Assembly: GCF_002261185.1 (NCBI RefSeq)
Contig: NZ_NEVQ01000013.1
Coordinates: forward strand, 124,001 to 188,000
Direction: 5' to 3'
DNA length: 64,000 bases
Source: Bordetella genomosp. 4
GTDB taxonomy: Bacteria; Pseudomonadota; Gammaproteobacteria; Burkholderiales; Burkholderiaceae_B
Shown here: piece by piece, positions 1-8,363 of the stretch
Position numbering within the stretch: position 1 is the first letter of the stretch
Layout: every line of letters starts with the position of its first letter
Program-made: the position numbers and the translations under genes
The notes under the pieces: model-generated
What the model saw: the letters and a program-made list of their open reading frames with translations, nothing else
What the model was told of the DNA's origin: nothing
The model's database searches: none

Positions 1-10
1 CAATTCGTAT

Positions 11-43
11 TTTGTTAGATTTTTCACTAAAATATCTAACAAA
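11..43. promoter_or_regulatory. Inverted repeat upstream of the AbiE-type toxin-antitoxin pair
   Basis: TTTGTTAGAT (11-20) and ATCTAACAAA (34-43) are perfect 10-base arms; inside them, after one mismatch, TTT (22-24) pairs with AAA (30-32). The repeat ends 18 bases before the antitoxin start, where an operator would sit. AbiEi-type antitoxins are known to repress their own operon by binding inverted repeats, so autoregulation is the likely role (inference). The segment is also AT-rich, unlike the surrounding DNA. Confidence 0.6.
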
Positions 44-61
44 TACCCTGACAAGCTAATC

Positions 62-673
62 ATGAGTACTTCTCGATCTATCCGTGAACGCGTCGCCTCG
101 CATCCGTCGGGAGAGCCCTTCACTCCCGCCTTGTTTGCGGGCCTAGGGTCGCGCGCTGCCATTGATCAGACGTTGATGCGGCTGACGAAGGCCGGCAGTA
201 TCGAACGCATAGGCCATGGTTTGTACGTCGTGCTCAAGGCCGGACGGTTCGGTATCAAATCCATGCCCGCGCCAGAGCAGGTAGCGCGAACGGTTGCTCA
301 GGCCGAAGGCGCGACGATCGAGATTCATGGAGCGGAAGCTGCACGGCGCCTGGGGCTGTCTACGCAGATGCCAGCACAGGCTGTTTTTCACACCACGGGC
401 TCCTCACATCGGATCCGGCTGGGCAAGCTGATTGTCCGGTTGCAACATGTGGCTCCACGCAAGCTCGCATTGGCTGGCCAGCCAGCAGGCCAGGCGCTGT
501 CGGCCCTCTGGTATCTGGGACGAGATCAAGTCACACCAAACACCTTCAGACAGATCGCAAAGAAATTGCCCGCTGACGAGTTCGAGGCGTTGAGCGAGGC
601 CAAGGCCTTGATGCCTGCCTGGATGGTGCAGGCCCTCATTAGCTACGAGCGCAGTGAGCCTGCTCGTGCCTGA
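62..673 (+). CDS. AbiEi-type antitoxin / DUF6088 family transcriptional regulator
   Basis: A 203-residue protein with an N-terminal winged-helix segment (about residues 5-60, including IDQTLMRLTKAGSIERIGHG and then LYVV) followed by the alpha/beta domain usual in AbiEi/DUF6088 antitoxins. The family acts as antitoxin of type IV toxin-antitoxin pairs and represses its own operon through the N-terminal domain. It overlaps the downstream AbiEii-family gene by 20 bases, so the two are translationally coupled. The start is the first ATG after a perfect inverted repeat. Function is assigned from the pairing and fold signature; not shown here is whether it neutralises the partner. Confidence 0.75.
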   Translation: MSTSRSIRERVASHPSGEPFTPALFAGLGSRAAIDQTLMRLTKAGSIERIGHGLYVVLKAGRFGIKSMPAPEQVARTVAQAEGATIEIHGAEAARRLGLSTQMPAQAVFHTTGSSHRIRLGKLIVRLQHVAPRKLALAGQPAGQALSALWYLGRDQVTPNTFRQIAKKLPADEFEALSEAKALMPAWMVQALISYERSEPARA

Positions 674-1697
674 GTCTGTTGTGCACTACTTCGATTTATC
701 GTCGGCCGAGCAGGCTGAACTGCTGCATGGCTTGGCACCCGTGTTAGGTCGACGCGCTGAGATTCTCGAGAAGGACATCTGGCTGTGCCAAGTACTGGGG
801 ATATTGTTCGCGCTGCCGAATCGCAAACCCATGGCGTTCAAGGGCGGCACGTCTCTGTCCAAGGTCTATCAAGCTATCGAGCGCTTTTCAGAGGACATTG
901 ATGTCACCATCGACTATAGGAGCTTGGTCGTCGATGTGCCCGAACTTGCGATGCTTTCCAATACGCAGCGCCGAAAGCTGTCCGATATGCTTAAGAAGGC
1001 TCTGATTAAGCATGTCACCGAGGAGTTGGTCCCGGCATTGAAAGAGGCACTGACGCAGTCGCTTCCAATGGTCCAGTTCAACATCGAAGTCAGTGACGAT
1101 GCAGAGAGGCTCTGGTTGTACTACCCCAGCGCGGTAGAGAATACTGACGCCTATCTGCGACCAAGCGTGCTGATCGAATTCGGTGGCCGCAATACGGCGC
1201 TGCCGCAAGACGCGATGAAAATAGTGCCCGACGTGGCCGCCCACGTGCCGCAGTTGGTGTTTCCCAGCGCGCAAGTGGTGGTGTTATCGCCAATGCGTAC
1301 ATTTTGGGAAAAGGCTACCCTCATCCATGTTGAGTGCCATCGTCCGGACCTGCGCATCGATGCGGAGCGTTTGTCGCGACATTGGTACGACTTGGCGCGT
1401 TTGGCCGACCATGAGGTGGGGCAGAAGGCGTTGGCTGATACCCAATTGCTGGCCGACGTGCTGAATATCAAGGAGACCTTCTATCGCAGCGGATTCAGCC
1501 ACTATGGTCTGTGTCAGGCTGGTGGTCTGCGGCTAATTCCCGATGAGGTGTTGATGAGGGCGCTACAACGAGACTACCAGACTATGCTGGATGCGCAGAT
1601 GTTCTATGGCGAGAGCCTGGATTTTCACCAAATCATAGAGCGCCTGTCCGCATTGGAACGGGATATCAATCGCGCAGCATCTCTGCAAAGAACGTAG
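654..1697 (+). CDS. AbiEii/AbiGii-family nucleotidyltransferase toxin
   Basis: A 347-residue nucleotidyltransferase-fold protein starting at GTG inside the antitoxin gene. Family motifs are visible: KDIWLCQVL near the N-terminus, FKGGTSLSK followed by FSEDIDVTID (the glycine-rich loop and paired acidic residues of the nucleotidyltransferase site), and later FWEKATLIH and HWYDLARLAD. AbiEii proteins are type IV toxins that arrest growth in response to phage; some nucleotidylate tRNA. The length is normal for the family and the reading frame intact, so the system looks functional. The 213-base gap after it holds an 8-base inverted repeat (GAGTAATT 718-725 / AATTACTC 767-774) but no clear terminator. 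Confidence 0.85.
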   Translation: MSLLVPESVVHYFDLSSAEQAELLHGLAPVLGRRAEILEKDIWLCQVLGILFALPNRKPMAFKGGTSLSKVYQAIERFSEDIDVTIDYRSLVVDVPELAMLSNTQRRKLSDMLKKALIKHVTEELVPALKEALTQSLPMVQFNIEVSDDAERLWLYYPSAVENTDAYLRPSVLIEFGGRNTALPQDAMKIVPDVAAHVPQLVFPSAQVVVLSPMRTFWEKATLIHVECHRPDLRIDAERLSRHWYDLARLADHEVGQKALADTQLLADVLNIKETFYRSGFSHYGLCQAGGLRLIPDEVLMRALQRDYQTMLDAQMFYGESLDFHQIIERLSALERDINRAASLQRT

Positions 1698-1910
1698 AAC
1701 AGTTCTGCAAATTTCTGGAGTAATTTTTGATGACGATCGACCGTATCATTGGCGTCTCAAAATTTGAATTACTCATGACGCGTCCGATGTCATAGCCTGC
1801 GGTGAGGGCCAGTGTTGCACTGGCACCTGGACTTTGGCGTCAGCCTCAGCCTCAGTCTGCAACCGGCATGCGGCTCGTTCTTGAGTAGAGAATACCTAGG
1901 AGGAGCACAC

Positions 1911-2882
1911 ATGCCCAATGGCAAGCGCAGGGGACTCATCGCGCTCGCGGCCAGCACAGCGCTGGCGTTCGCGTTTCCTGTTTCCGCTCGAGCGGACAGC
2001 GACAAGCCAATCACCATTGTGGTTCCTTATACGGCGGGTGGCACCAACGATAATTTCGCCCGTATCCTGGCCGAAGGAATCAGCAAAGAGCTTGGCCGCC
2101 ATGTGATAGTCGAAAACAAGCCTGGTGCGAACGGCATCATCGGTGCATCGTACGTGGCTCGGGCCAAGCCAGACGGGCAGACACTGCTGTTGGGCGGCAC
2201 CGGTCCCATTTCATTGAATGCCATGCTGCGCCCGTCGCTGCCATATCGGGTAGACAGTTTCGATTCCGTGGCGCTGTTGTTCGATGGCCCCCTGACGATT
2301 ACGGTGCCCACATCGATCGGCGTGAATTCGATCGACGAACTGATCCGTTATGCCAAGGAACAGGGCAGGCCGCTACTGTACGGGACGCTGGGTCCGGGCA
2401 GCGTCACGGATCTATTCGGCCTCTTGGTGTCGAAGACACTAGGTTTTCCGATGACGCCTGTCGCGTATAAGGACAATAACTCCGCGCTGATCGATCTGAT
2501 GGATGCCCGTGGCGACATGAACTATGCCACGCCCATTCCCATGATCCAGAACTCCAAGAAACTGAAGATACTGACGCTGACGAGCGAGCAACGCGATCCG
2601 ACTTTGCCTGCCATTACCACCGTGGGTGAGTTGGGCTATCCGCAACTGAAATCCACCTATTGGACGGCATTGCACGCGCCCAAGGGAACGCCGCGTGAAA
2701 TCATCGACAAGATTGCCGCCGCAGCGATTAAAACGGTTCAGACGGACGCATTTCATGAGGTGCTGAAGCTTAATGGCCAAACCGACCGAGCCGCAGGGCC
2801 AGAGGCGCTGGATGCTCAGTTAGAGGCCGACCGGCAGCATTGGGGCGCCGTGATTCGCGAAAACAACATCGTGATCGATTAG
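1911..2882 (+). CDS. Bug-family (TctC-like) periplasmic solute-binding receptor
   Basis: 323 residues. The start at 1911 follows an AGGAGG-like site (1898-1904); a longer frame from 1812 lacks one. Residues 1-28 form a signal peptide ending SARADS. The mature protein has the family hallmarks: VPYTAGGTNDNFAR, then VIVENKPGANGIIG, then a central PYK-type segment (VAYKDNN). Bug proteins bind carboxylates or related small molecules in the periplasm and normally hand them to a TctAB permease or act in sensing. There is no TctAB gene nearby; the next gene on the same strand is an SDR 121 bases downstream, so the ligand cannot be predicted. Confidence 0.88.
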   Translation: MPNGKRRGLIALAASTALAFAFPVSARADSDKPITIVVPYTAGGTNDNFARILAEGISKELGRHVIVENKPGANGIIGASYVARAKPDGQTLLLGGTGPISLNAMLRPSLPYRVDSFDSVALLFDGPLTITVPTSIGVNSIDELIRYAKEQGRPLLYGTLGPGSVTDLFGLLVSKTLGFPMTPVAYKDNNSALIDLMDARGDMNYATPIPMIQNSKKLKILTLTSEQRDPTLPAITTVGELGYPQLKSTYWTALHAPKGTPREIIDKIAAAAIKTVQTDAFHEVLKLNGQTDRAAGPEALDAQLEADRQHWGAVIRENNIVID

Positions 2883-3003
2883 TGTTCGTCACAGCTGGCC
2901 GAACCGAACCGCACAGCTGGACCGGAATGTCTCGTAATGAAAGGAATGATATGGCTGATATAAGTCAGAGCTTGTTGCAGCCGGAAGAAACGATAGGGCT
3001 GAT

Positions 3004-3801
3004 ATGAACCAAACCTGGCTTGGCATCCGCGACCGCGTCGTCGCGGTCACCGGCGCAAATGGCGGGATTGGCCGCGCGACGGTACGTGCGCTGCTGGAAC
3101 AGGGTGCTCGCGTGGCGATGCTCGACAGGCAAGCGTTGCCAGCAACGGAGCTGGACGCATTGCGCGCCGATACGCAGGGAGAATGCATATCGATCGCCTG
3201 CGACGTTGCAGACGATCAACAGGTCGCCTCGGCCGCTGCAGAGGTCGGCCAGCGCTTGGGCGATTGCTATGGTCTGGTCAATAACGCTGCGATGACCATG
3301 CCAGGGCACTTGAAAGACGTCGCGATTGCCGACTGGAGCCGCCAACTCGATGTGAATCTGACGGGTTATCTGCGATGCGCGCAAGCCTTTGCAAAACCGA
3401 TGCTGGCCAAGGGGGAGGGCACGATCGTTCATGTCGCCTCCATCGCCGGCCACAATCCGCAGGCCTACAGCTGCGGCTACAGTACTGCCAAGGCCGCTAT
3501 ATTGATGCTGTCCCGGCAACTCGCTTTCGAGCTGGGGCCGCTGGGGGTGCGCAGCAACGCCATTAACCCCGGGCTCATCAAAACGCCCCTGACCGAAGCT
3601 TTTTACGCAGATGCCCAACTGCGCGAGCAGCGTGAGAAAGCCGTGCCGCTGCGCCGTATCGGTACGCCGGAGGATATTGCAAATATTGCAGTCTTTCTGT
3701 TGAGCGAACGATCTGCGTATGTCAACGGCGCCGAGATCACGGTCGACGGCGGATTTACGCAGACGCTGATGAGCCACATCCCGCGTCCCGGACGCACCTG
3801 A
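3004..3801 (+). CDS. Short-chain dehydrogenase/reductase
   Basis: A 265-residue classical SDR: cofactor motif TGANGGIG near residue 19, NNAA at about 97-100, catalytic YSTAK (Tyr and Lys) near residues 159-163, and the C-terminal GAEITVDGGF. It will oxidise a hydroxyl or reduce a carbonyl with NAD(P)H in the cytoplasm. The substrate is unknown; position after a Bug receptor suggests a role in degrading whatever the receptor binds, but the 121-base gap weakens this. It ends about 190 bases before the amino-acid ABC operon. Confidence 0.88.
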   Translation: MNQTWLGIRDRVVAVTGANGGIGRATVRALLEQGARVAMLDRQALPATELDALRADTQGECISIACDVADDQQVASAAAEVGQRLGDCYGLVNNAAMTMPGHLKDVAIADWSRQLDVNLTGYLRCAQAFAKPMLAKGEGTIVHVASIAGHNPQAYSCGYSTAKAAILMLSRQLAFELGPLGVRSNAINPGLIKTPLTEAFYADAQLREQREKAVPLRRIGTPEDIANIAVFLLSERSAYVNGAEITVDGGFTQTLMSHIPRPGRT

Positions 3802-3890
3802 TAGGGGAGCGTCGCCGTCCGCCGCCTGGGCCGACGGTTCTGAACGTGCCCGTCGCACGGACCTGGCCGGCTCGGGCGCGGTGGGGTGGC

Positions 3891-3918
3891 TTCAGGGGTG
3901 AGTCAGACTGGCTATAAT
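3891..3918 (+). promoter_or_regulatory. Putative sigma-70 promoter for the amino-acid ABC operon
   Basis: A consensus -10 TATAAT lies at 3913-3918, with a weak -35 TTCAGG at 3891-3896 and 16 bases between. It is 70 bases upstream of the substrate-binding lipoprotein start, in the right orientation. The -35 is poor, so an activator may be involved. Confidence 0.5.
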
Positions 3919-3988
3919 CATCGATTCGGCCTTTGCTGGGCCCTGTCCAATTTTATTGCTTAGCGCCTTTTGGGCGCCTGACTCCACC

Positions 3989-4780
3989 ATGAAAAAACTG
4001 ACCGCTGCTCTCCTGGTCTGCGCTACGTCGTTGCTCGCGGCCTGCGGCCAAAAAGATGAACCGGCTCCGCAAGCGGCCGCTCCGGCTGCTGCGAAAAAGG
4101 TCGTTGTCGGCCTGGACGATAATTTCCCGCCCATGGGATTCCGGGACGACAAGAATGAATTGGTCGGTTTTGACATCGATATGGCTCGCGAGGCCGCCAA
4201 GCGTATGGGCGTCGAGGTCGAGTTCAAGCCCATCGACTGGAGCGCCAAAGAGGCCGAGCTCAACGGCAAACGGGTCGACGCATTGTGGAACGGCCTGACC
4301 ATCACCGAAGAGCGCAAAAAGAACATCGCCTTCACTGCCCCCTATATGGCCAACCATCAGATCATCCTGGTGGCGCAAGCCTCGCCCATCCAGACCAAGG
4401 CTGATCTGTCTGGCCGCGTCGTCGGCGCACAAGACGGCAGCAGCGCCGTGGATGCCATCAAGAAAGACGCGCCTGTAGCCGCCAGCCTGAAAGAAGTGAA
4501 GCTGTTCGGCGATAACGTCACCGCGCTGATGGACCTGTCGGCAGGCCGTCTGGATGCCGTGGTGGTGGACGAGGTCGTGGGCCGCTATCTGGCCAGCAAA
4601 CGCGAAGGGCAGTATCGCGTCCTCGGGGAAAACTTCGGTACCGAAGACTACGGCGTCGGCCTGCGCAAGGAAGACACCGAGCTGCTCGCCAAGTTAGACG
4701 AAATCCTGACCGCCATGAAAAAAGATGGCTCGGCCGCCCGCATTGCTCAGCAATGGTTTGGCGCCGACATCATCAAATAA
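3989..4780 (+). CDS. Polar amino-acid ABC transporter, substrate-binding lipoprotein
   Basis: 263 residues with a lipoprotein signal: MKKLTAALLVCATSLLAAC, lipobox cysteine at residue 19, so the mature protein is probably anchored in the periplasm. The rest is a family 3 periplasmic binding protein (VVGLDDNFPPMGF near the start, GFDIDMAREAAKRMG, the hinge region with VDALWNGLTITEER, then GRLDAVVVDEVVGRYL). This class carries polar or charged amino acids. It heads an operon with the permease (35 bases downstream) and the ATPase. The start was chosen because the lipoprotein signal begins there, rather than at an upstream in-frame codon. Confidence 0.92.
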   Translation: MKKLTAALLVCATSLLAACGQKDEPAPQAAAPAAAKKVVVGLDDNFPPMGFRDDKNELVGFDIDMAREAAKRMGVEVEFKPIDWSAKEAELNGKRVDALWNGLTITEERKKNIAFTAPYMANHQIILVAQASPIQTKADLSGRVVGAQDGSSAVDAIKKDAPVAASLKEVKLFGDNVTALMDLSAGRLDAVVVDEVVGRYLASKREGQYRVLGENFGTEDYGVGLRKEDTELLAKLDEILTAMKKDGSAARIAQQWFGADIIK

Positions 4781-4815
4781 GCCCGCCGCAAGTGGTCGGC
4801 TGACGAGAGCACCGC

Positions 4816-5469
4816 ATGGATTACATCATTTCCCTGCTGGGGCCGATGGCTCAGGGCGCGAAAACGACCCTGACCTTGTTTTTCGTGACGTTCGCGCTGG
4901 CAGTGCCCTTGGGGCTGCTGCTGGCGCTGGCGCGCATCTCGCACTGGCGCGTTTTGAGCCAACTGGTGAACGCCTATATCTGGTTGATGCGGGGTACGCC
5001 GCTGATGCTGCAGATGCTGTTCATCTATTTTGCATTGCCGTTCGTGCCGGTGATCGGCGTGCGGCTGCCTGATTTTCCGGCTGCGATCGTCGCTTTTGCG
5101 TTGAATTACGCGGCGTATTTTGCCGAGATCTTCCGTGCCGGCATTCAGTCCGTGGATCGTGGCCAATACGAGGGCAGCAAAGTCCTGGGCATGACGTATC
5201 TGCAGACGCTGCGCCGCATCGTGCTGCCGCAGATGGTGCAGCGCGTGTTGCCGCCCATGAGCAACGAAACCATCACCCTGGTCAAGGATACGTCGCTGAT
5301 TTATGTGCTGGCGCTCAATGACATTTTGCGCACGGCGCGCGGTATCGTGCAGCGCGATTTCACGACCACGCCGTTTCTGGTGGCGGCTGCGTTTTATTTG
5401 ATCATGACGCTGTTGTTGACCTGGTTGTTCCAGTACATGGAAAAACGCTATGCCAAGTACGATCAGTAA
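4816..5469 (+). CDS. Amino-acid ABC transporter permease (HisM/GlnP type)
   Basis: 217 residues, about five hydrophobic helices, with the inner-membrane ABC permease signature around [20 protein letters not shown] (the EAA-type loop that docks on the ATPase). N-terminal [19 protein letters not shown] is typical of polar amino-acid permeases, which work as homodimers when, as here, only one permease gene is present. It overlaps the ATPase gene by 20 bases if that gene starts at 5450, indicating translational coupling. Confidence 0.92.
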   Translation: MDYIISLLGPMAQGAKTTLTLFFVTFALAVPLGLLLALARISHWRVLSQLVNAYIWLMRGTPLMLQMLFIYFALPFVPVIGVRLPDFPAAIVAFALNYAAYFAEIFRAGIQSVDRGQYEGSKVLGMTYLQTLRRIVLPQMVQRVLPPMSNETITLVKDTSLIYVLALNDILRTARGIVQRDFTTTPFLVAAAFYLIMTLLLTWLFQYMEKRYAKYDQ

Positions 5470-6289
5470 TCCAGCAGCGGGGGAAGCTCTGACCACCGAT
5501 ATGACTTCCAATGCCAGCGCCGATCCGCGCCCCATCATGATCGCCGCCCACCAAGTGGGCAAATCATTTAACGGCGTGCGTGTGCTGGATCAAGTGTCGC
5601 TGACACTGCGCAAGGGCGAGGTGGTCGCTGTCATCGGGCCGTCAGGGTCGGGCAAGAGTACTTTCTTGCGTTGCCTGATTCATCTGGAGACCATCGATCA
5701 GGGCAGCATCGCGATCGAGGGAGAGACGTTAGCCTCCGCCTCTGCCGACGGCGCGAGCCACTATGTGCGCGACGCCGAGGTGCGCCGGATTTGCCGCAAA
5801 ATGGGAATGGTGTTCCAGTCGTTCAACCTGTTTCCCCATAAGACGGTACTGGAAAATATCATCGAAGCCCCGATCACCGTACAGCGTGTGCCTCGGGACC
5901 AGGCCATTGCCAAGGCCGAAGAGCTGCTGCGCAAAGTCGGTCTCTTGCACAAACGCGATAACTATCCGGGGCGCCTGTCTGGCGGGCAGAAACAGCGGGT
6001 GGCTATTGCGCGGGCGTTGGCAATGGAGCCGGATATCATGCTGTTTGACGAGCCGACTTCTGCACTGGACCCCGAACTCACGGGCGAAGTCCTGCGTACG
6101 ATGAAGCAACTGGCCGACGAACACATGACCATGCTGGTCGTGACGCATGAAATGGGCTTTGCGCGCGAGGCCGCGCATCGCGTGATCTTCATGGACAACG
6201 GCCGCATTGTCGAAGAAGCCCCCGCCGAGGAGTTTTTCCACGCGCCCAAGCAAGAGCGGGCGAGGGCGTTTTTGGGCCAGATGCTGTAA
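5450..6289 (+). CDS. Amino-acid ABC transporter ATP-binding protein (GlnQ/HisP type)
   Basis: 279 residues. Walker [10 protein letters not shown] at about 63-71, Q-loop in [10 protein letters not shown], signature LSGGQKQR, Walker [13 protein letters not shown] and the H-loop in [12 protein letters not shown] are all intact. It energises the importer formed with the two preceding genes. The N-terminus carries about 28 extra residues before the conserved [11 protein letters not shown]; starts at 5501 or 5537 are equally possible, and no strong ribosome-binding site decides between them. The gene ends 26 bases before the convergent SMP-30 gene. Confidence 0.92.
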   Translation: MPSTISNPAAGEALTTDMTSNASADPRPIMIAAHQVGKSFNGVRVLDQVSLTLRKGEVVAVIGPSGSGKSTFLRCLIHLETIDQGSIAIEGETLASASADGASHYVRDAEVRRICRKMGMVFQSFNLFPHKTVLENIIEAPITVQRVPRDQAIAKAEELLRKVGLLHKRDNYPGRLSGGQKQRVAIARALAMEPDIMLFDEPTSALDPELTGEVLRTMKQLADEHMTMLVVTHEMGFAREAAHRVIFMDNGRIVEEAPAEEFFHAPKQERARAFLGQML

Positions 6290-6315
6290 TGCCCGCGAGG
6301 CCGGCCGCGAATTTT

Positions 6316-7233
6316 CTATTGCGGTCGCGCCAGTTTCAATCCAGCCTCGGGGGCTCGCGCACGCAGGATCGTCCCGGTAGTGGATTCTGTGCAATACAAG
6401 GTATGGCGATCAGGTCCGCCATACGCGATATTCGTGGTCGACATGCCTTTTTCGCTGCGCCAGACTTTGATGGGCTCGGCCCGAGCGTTCAACAGCCAGA
6501 CATAACCCAGCCCAGGGTTCGCCACGACCAGGTTGCCCGACTGGTCGACTGCCAATCCGTCTGGACCGCTGGGGCCGTATGACGTAAAGAACTGACTGAC
6601 TTTGGACACGCTGCCATCGGGCAAGAGCGGTACCCGCCAGACGCAATTGCCGCGGGTCACCGCCAGGTAGAGGACTTTTTCATCGGGCGAAAGCGCTACT
6701 CCATTGGGGCTGGGCACGTTGGCCAGCAGCAAATCCAGCTGGCCATTCTGCCTCAAACGATAGAGCCGGCCACTGGGATCGTGCAAACCGCTTTGGCCTT
6801 GGTCGGTGAAATACAGATTGCCCAGGCTGTCGAAAATCAAGTCGTTGACACCACGAAACCGCTCGCTGTTGCGCCGCTCCAAATAGGGGCTGACATGGCC
6901 GGTATTGATATCCAGCTGCATCAGGCCGTTTTTGTAGTCCGTGATCAGCAGCGTCGTGGCGTTCAGCCATTTCATGCCATTGGGCTCACCGTCGTACTCG
7001 GCGATCAAGGTCCATTGGCCTGTCGGGTCAATGCGAAAAACGCGGCCCCATGGAATGTCGGTAATGTATAGATTGCCCGCGTCGTCGAACACCGGACCTT
7101 CTAAGAATGAATCCGACACGGCGCCTCCGCGATTGGCGTCAGCCCAAGCGCTGCGCTCAGGCTTGCGCAGCGCTGGCGGCATGGTGCTGAATACATCGAA
7201 ACTGATTACGTCTGGCGGGGAAAGCAGAAACAT
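6316..7233 (-). CDS. SMP-30/gluconolactonase-family hydrolase
   Basis: A 305-residue six-bladed propeller of the SMP-30/gluconolactonase/LRE family. The metal ligands are recognisable: Glu in FLEGPVFDDAGNLYITD, Asn in GVNDLIFDSLGNLYFTD and Asp in GPDGLAVDQSGNLVVA. No signal peptide, so cytoplasmic. Members hydrolyse sugar lactones and similar esters. It is the last gene of the minus-strand operon that begins at 13028, 48 bases after a Bug receptor, and probably opens a lactone intermediate of that pathway (inference). Confidence 0.85.
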   Translation of the reverse strand: MFLLSPPDVISFDVFSTMPPALRKPERSAWADANRGGAVSDSFLEGPVFDDAGNLYITDIPWGRVFRIDPTGQWTLIAEYDGEPNGMKWLNATTLLITDYKNGLMQLDINTGHVSPYLERRNSERFRGVNDLIFDSLGNLYFTDQGQSGLHDPSGRLYRLRQNGQLDLLLANVPSPNGVALSPDEKVLYLAVTRGNCVWRVPLLPDGSVSKVSQFFTSYGPSGPDGLAVDQSGNLVVANPGLGYVWLLNARAEPIKVWRSEKGMSTTNIAYGGPDRHTLYCTESTTGTILRARAPEAGLKLARPQ

Positions 7234-7281
7234 CGTGGGCTCCGGGATATCTCGTTATTCAGGGCGGGGAACGCGGATGTA

Positions 7282-8244
7282 TTACTCGGATTTCAATCCC
7301 AGTTCGCGCGCCGTGTTGGTGTAGTTATTGACCTCTTGCCTCAGTTGCGTGCCGAACTTTTCTCCGCAAGTATTTTGCGCTTGCATGCCCAGCGATTGCA
7401 ATTTGCTTGCGGAATCAGAGGATTTGGAAAATTCAGTGGCGATTTTTTCGAGCACAGCCAAGGCATCGGCAGGCGTACCGGCCGGGGCGAGCAATCCATA
7501 CCACGCATCGGCGCTGTAGTCGTTGACGCCTGCCTCCGCGAACGTAGGCACATCCGGCAGGAATGCGGAACGGGCTGGCGACGCCACCGCGATGGCGCGA
7601 AGCTTTCCGGCCTGCAATTGCGGCAATACCGATCCCAGCGTGGCAAATGAGCTATCGACCTGTCCGCCCAGCAAGTCGGTCACGGCCTGCGCCGCACCCT
7701 TGTACGGGATGTGGTTCATCGATGTGCCGGTCAGTTTCAGGAACTGCGCGCTGGCGAAATGTCCGGAGCTGCCCGTACCCGGGGTGGCATAGGTGCGCAT
7801 GCCGGGCTCGGCCTTGAGTTGCTGCAGGAATTCGCCCAAAGTTTTGACAGGCATGGACGGTCCCACTACCAATACCGTGGGGCTGATGGCCAGCGTGCAG
7901 ACCGGCGCAAAGGATTTCAACGCGTCGAAGCCCACTTTTTCACTGTACAGCGCGGGGATCATCGTGTGATTCGTCGCGCCCAGCAGCAGCGTATAGCCAT
8001 CGGGCTTGGCGCTGGCGACAGCCTTGGCAGCCAATGTAGTGTTGGCGCCCGGTTTGTTCTCGACGATGAAGGTCTGACCGAGACTACGGCTCGCTTGATC
8101 GGCAAAGGCACGGGCCACCACGTCAGTGGGGCCGCCAGCCGAAAATCCGACGATGAGGCGAACGGGATGGTCCGGATAGGCGCCATAGGCGGTGCCAAAG
8201 GCCAGCGCGAGCGCTATGCCGCATGCGAGCGTCGATTGTTTCAT
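7282..8244 (-). CDS. Bug-family (TctC-like) periplasmic solute-binding receptor
   Basis: 320 residues, signal peptide MKQSTLACGIALALAFGTAYGA, then YPDHPVRLIVGFSAGGPTDVVAR, FIVENKPGANTTLAAK and HIPYKGAAQAVTDLLGGQVD, all diagnostic of Bug receptors. The C-terminus has two cysteines (one in MQAQNTCGEKFG) that could form a disulfide. No TctA/TctB partner is near. One of three receptors in the same operon, separated from the upstream dehydrogenase gene by 119 bases that hold a perfect hairpin. Confidence 0.9.
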   Translation of the reverse strand: MKQSTLACGIALALAFGTAYGAYPDHPVRLIVGFSAGGPTDVVARAFADQASRSLGQTFIVENKPGANTTLAAKAVASAKPDGYTLLLGATNHTMIPALYSEKVGFDALKSFAPVCTLAISPTVLVVGPSMPVKTLGEFLQQLKAEPGMRTYATPGTGSSGHFASAQFLKLTGTSMNHIPYKGAAQAVTDLLGGQVDSSFATLGSVLPQLQAGKLRAIAVASPARSAFLPDVPTFAEAGVNDYSADAWYGLLAPAGTPADALAVLEKIATEFSKSSDSASKLQSLGMQAQNTCGEKFGTQLRQEVNNYTNTARELGLKSE

Positions 8245-8272
8245 GAGTTGTCTCCTGTGGGTTGCAGATGCC

Positions 8273-8311
8273 TCGCGGTGAAGAGGTGGTATTCAACGAC
8301 GTTCACCGCGA
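8273..8311 (-). repeat. Perfect intercistronic hairpin
   Basis: TCGCGGTGAA (8273-8282) and TTCACCGCGA (8302-8311) are perfect 10-base complementary arms with a 19-base loop, between the hydroxyacid dehydrogenase gene and the next receptor gene of the operon. There is no T-run after it on the transcribed strand, so it is more likely an mRNA-stabilising or processing stem, or a protein-binding dyad, than an intrinsic terminator. Confidence 0.5.
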
Positions 8312-8363
8312 TAGCTGGCTGGCGGCGCCTTTTGTATGTTTTCAGGCGTCGCCATGTCTGCGT

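Noticed and set aside
2965-3858. A 297-codon open frame on the minus strand opposite the SDR gene
   Set aside because: It mirrors the codon positions of a convincing SDR gene, is rich in Arg, His and Cys, and has no ribosome-binding site or family motif.
4747-5562. A 271-codon minus-strand frame opposite the ABC permease
   Set aside because: His/Gln/Arg-rich translation with no motif; the permease on the other strand has clear helices and operon position.
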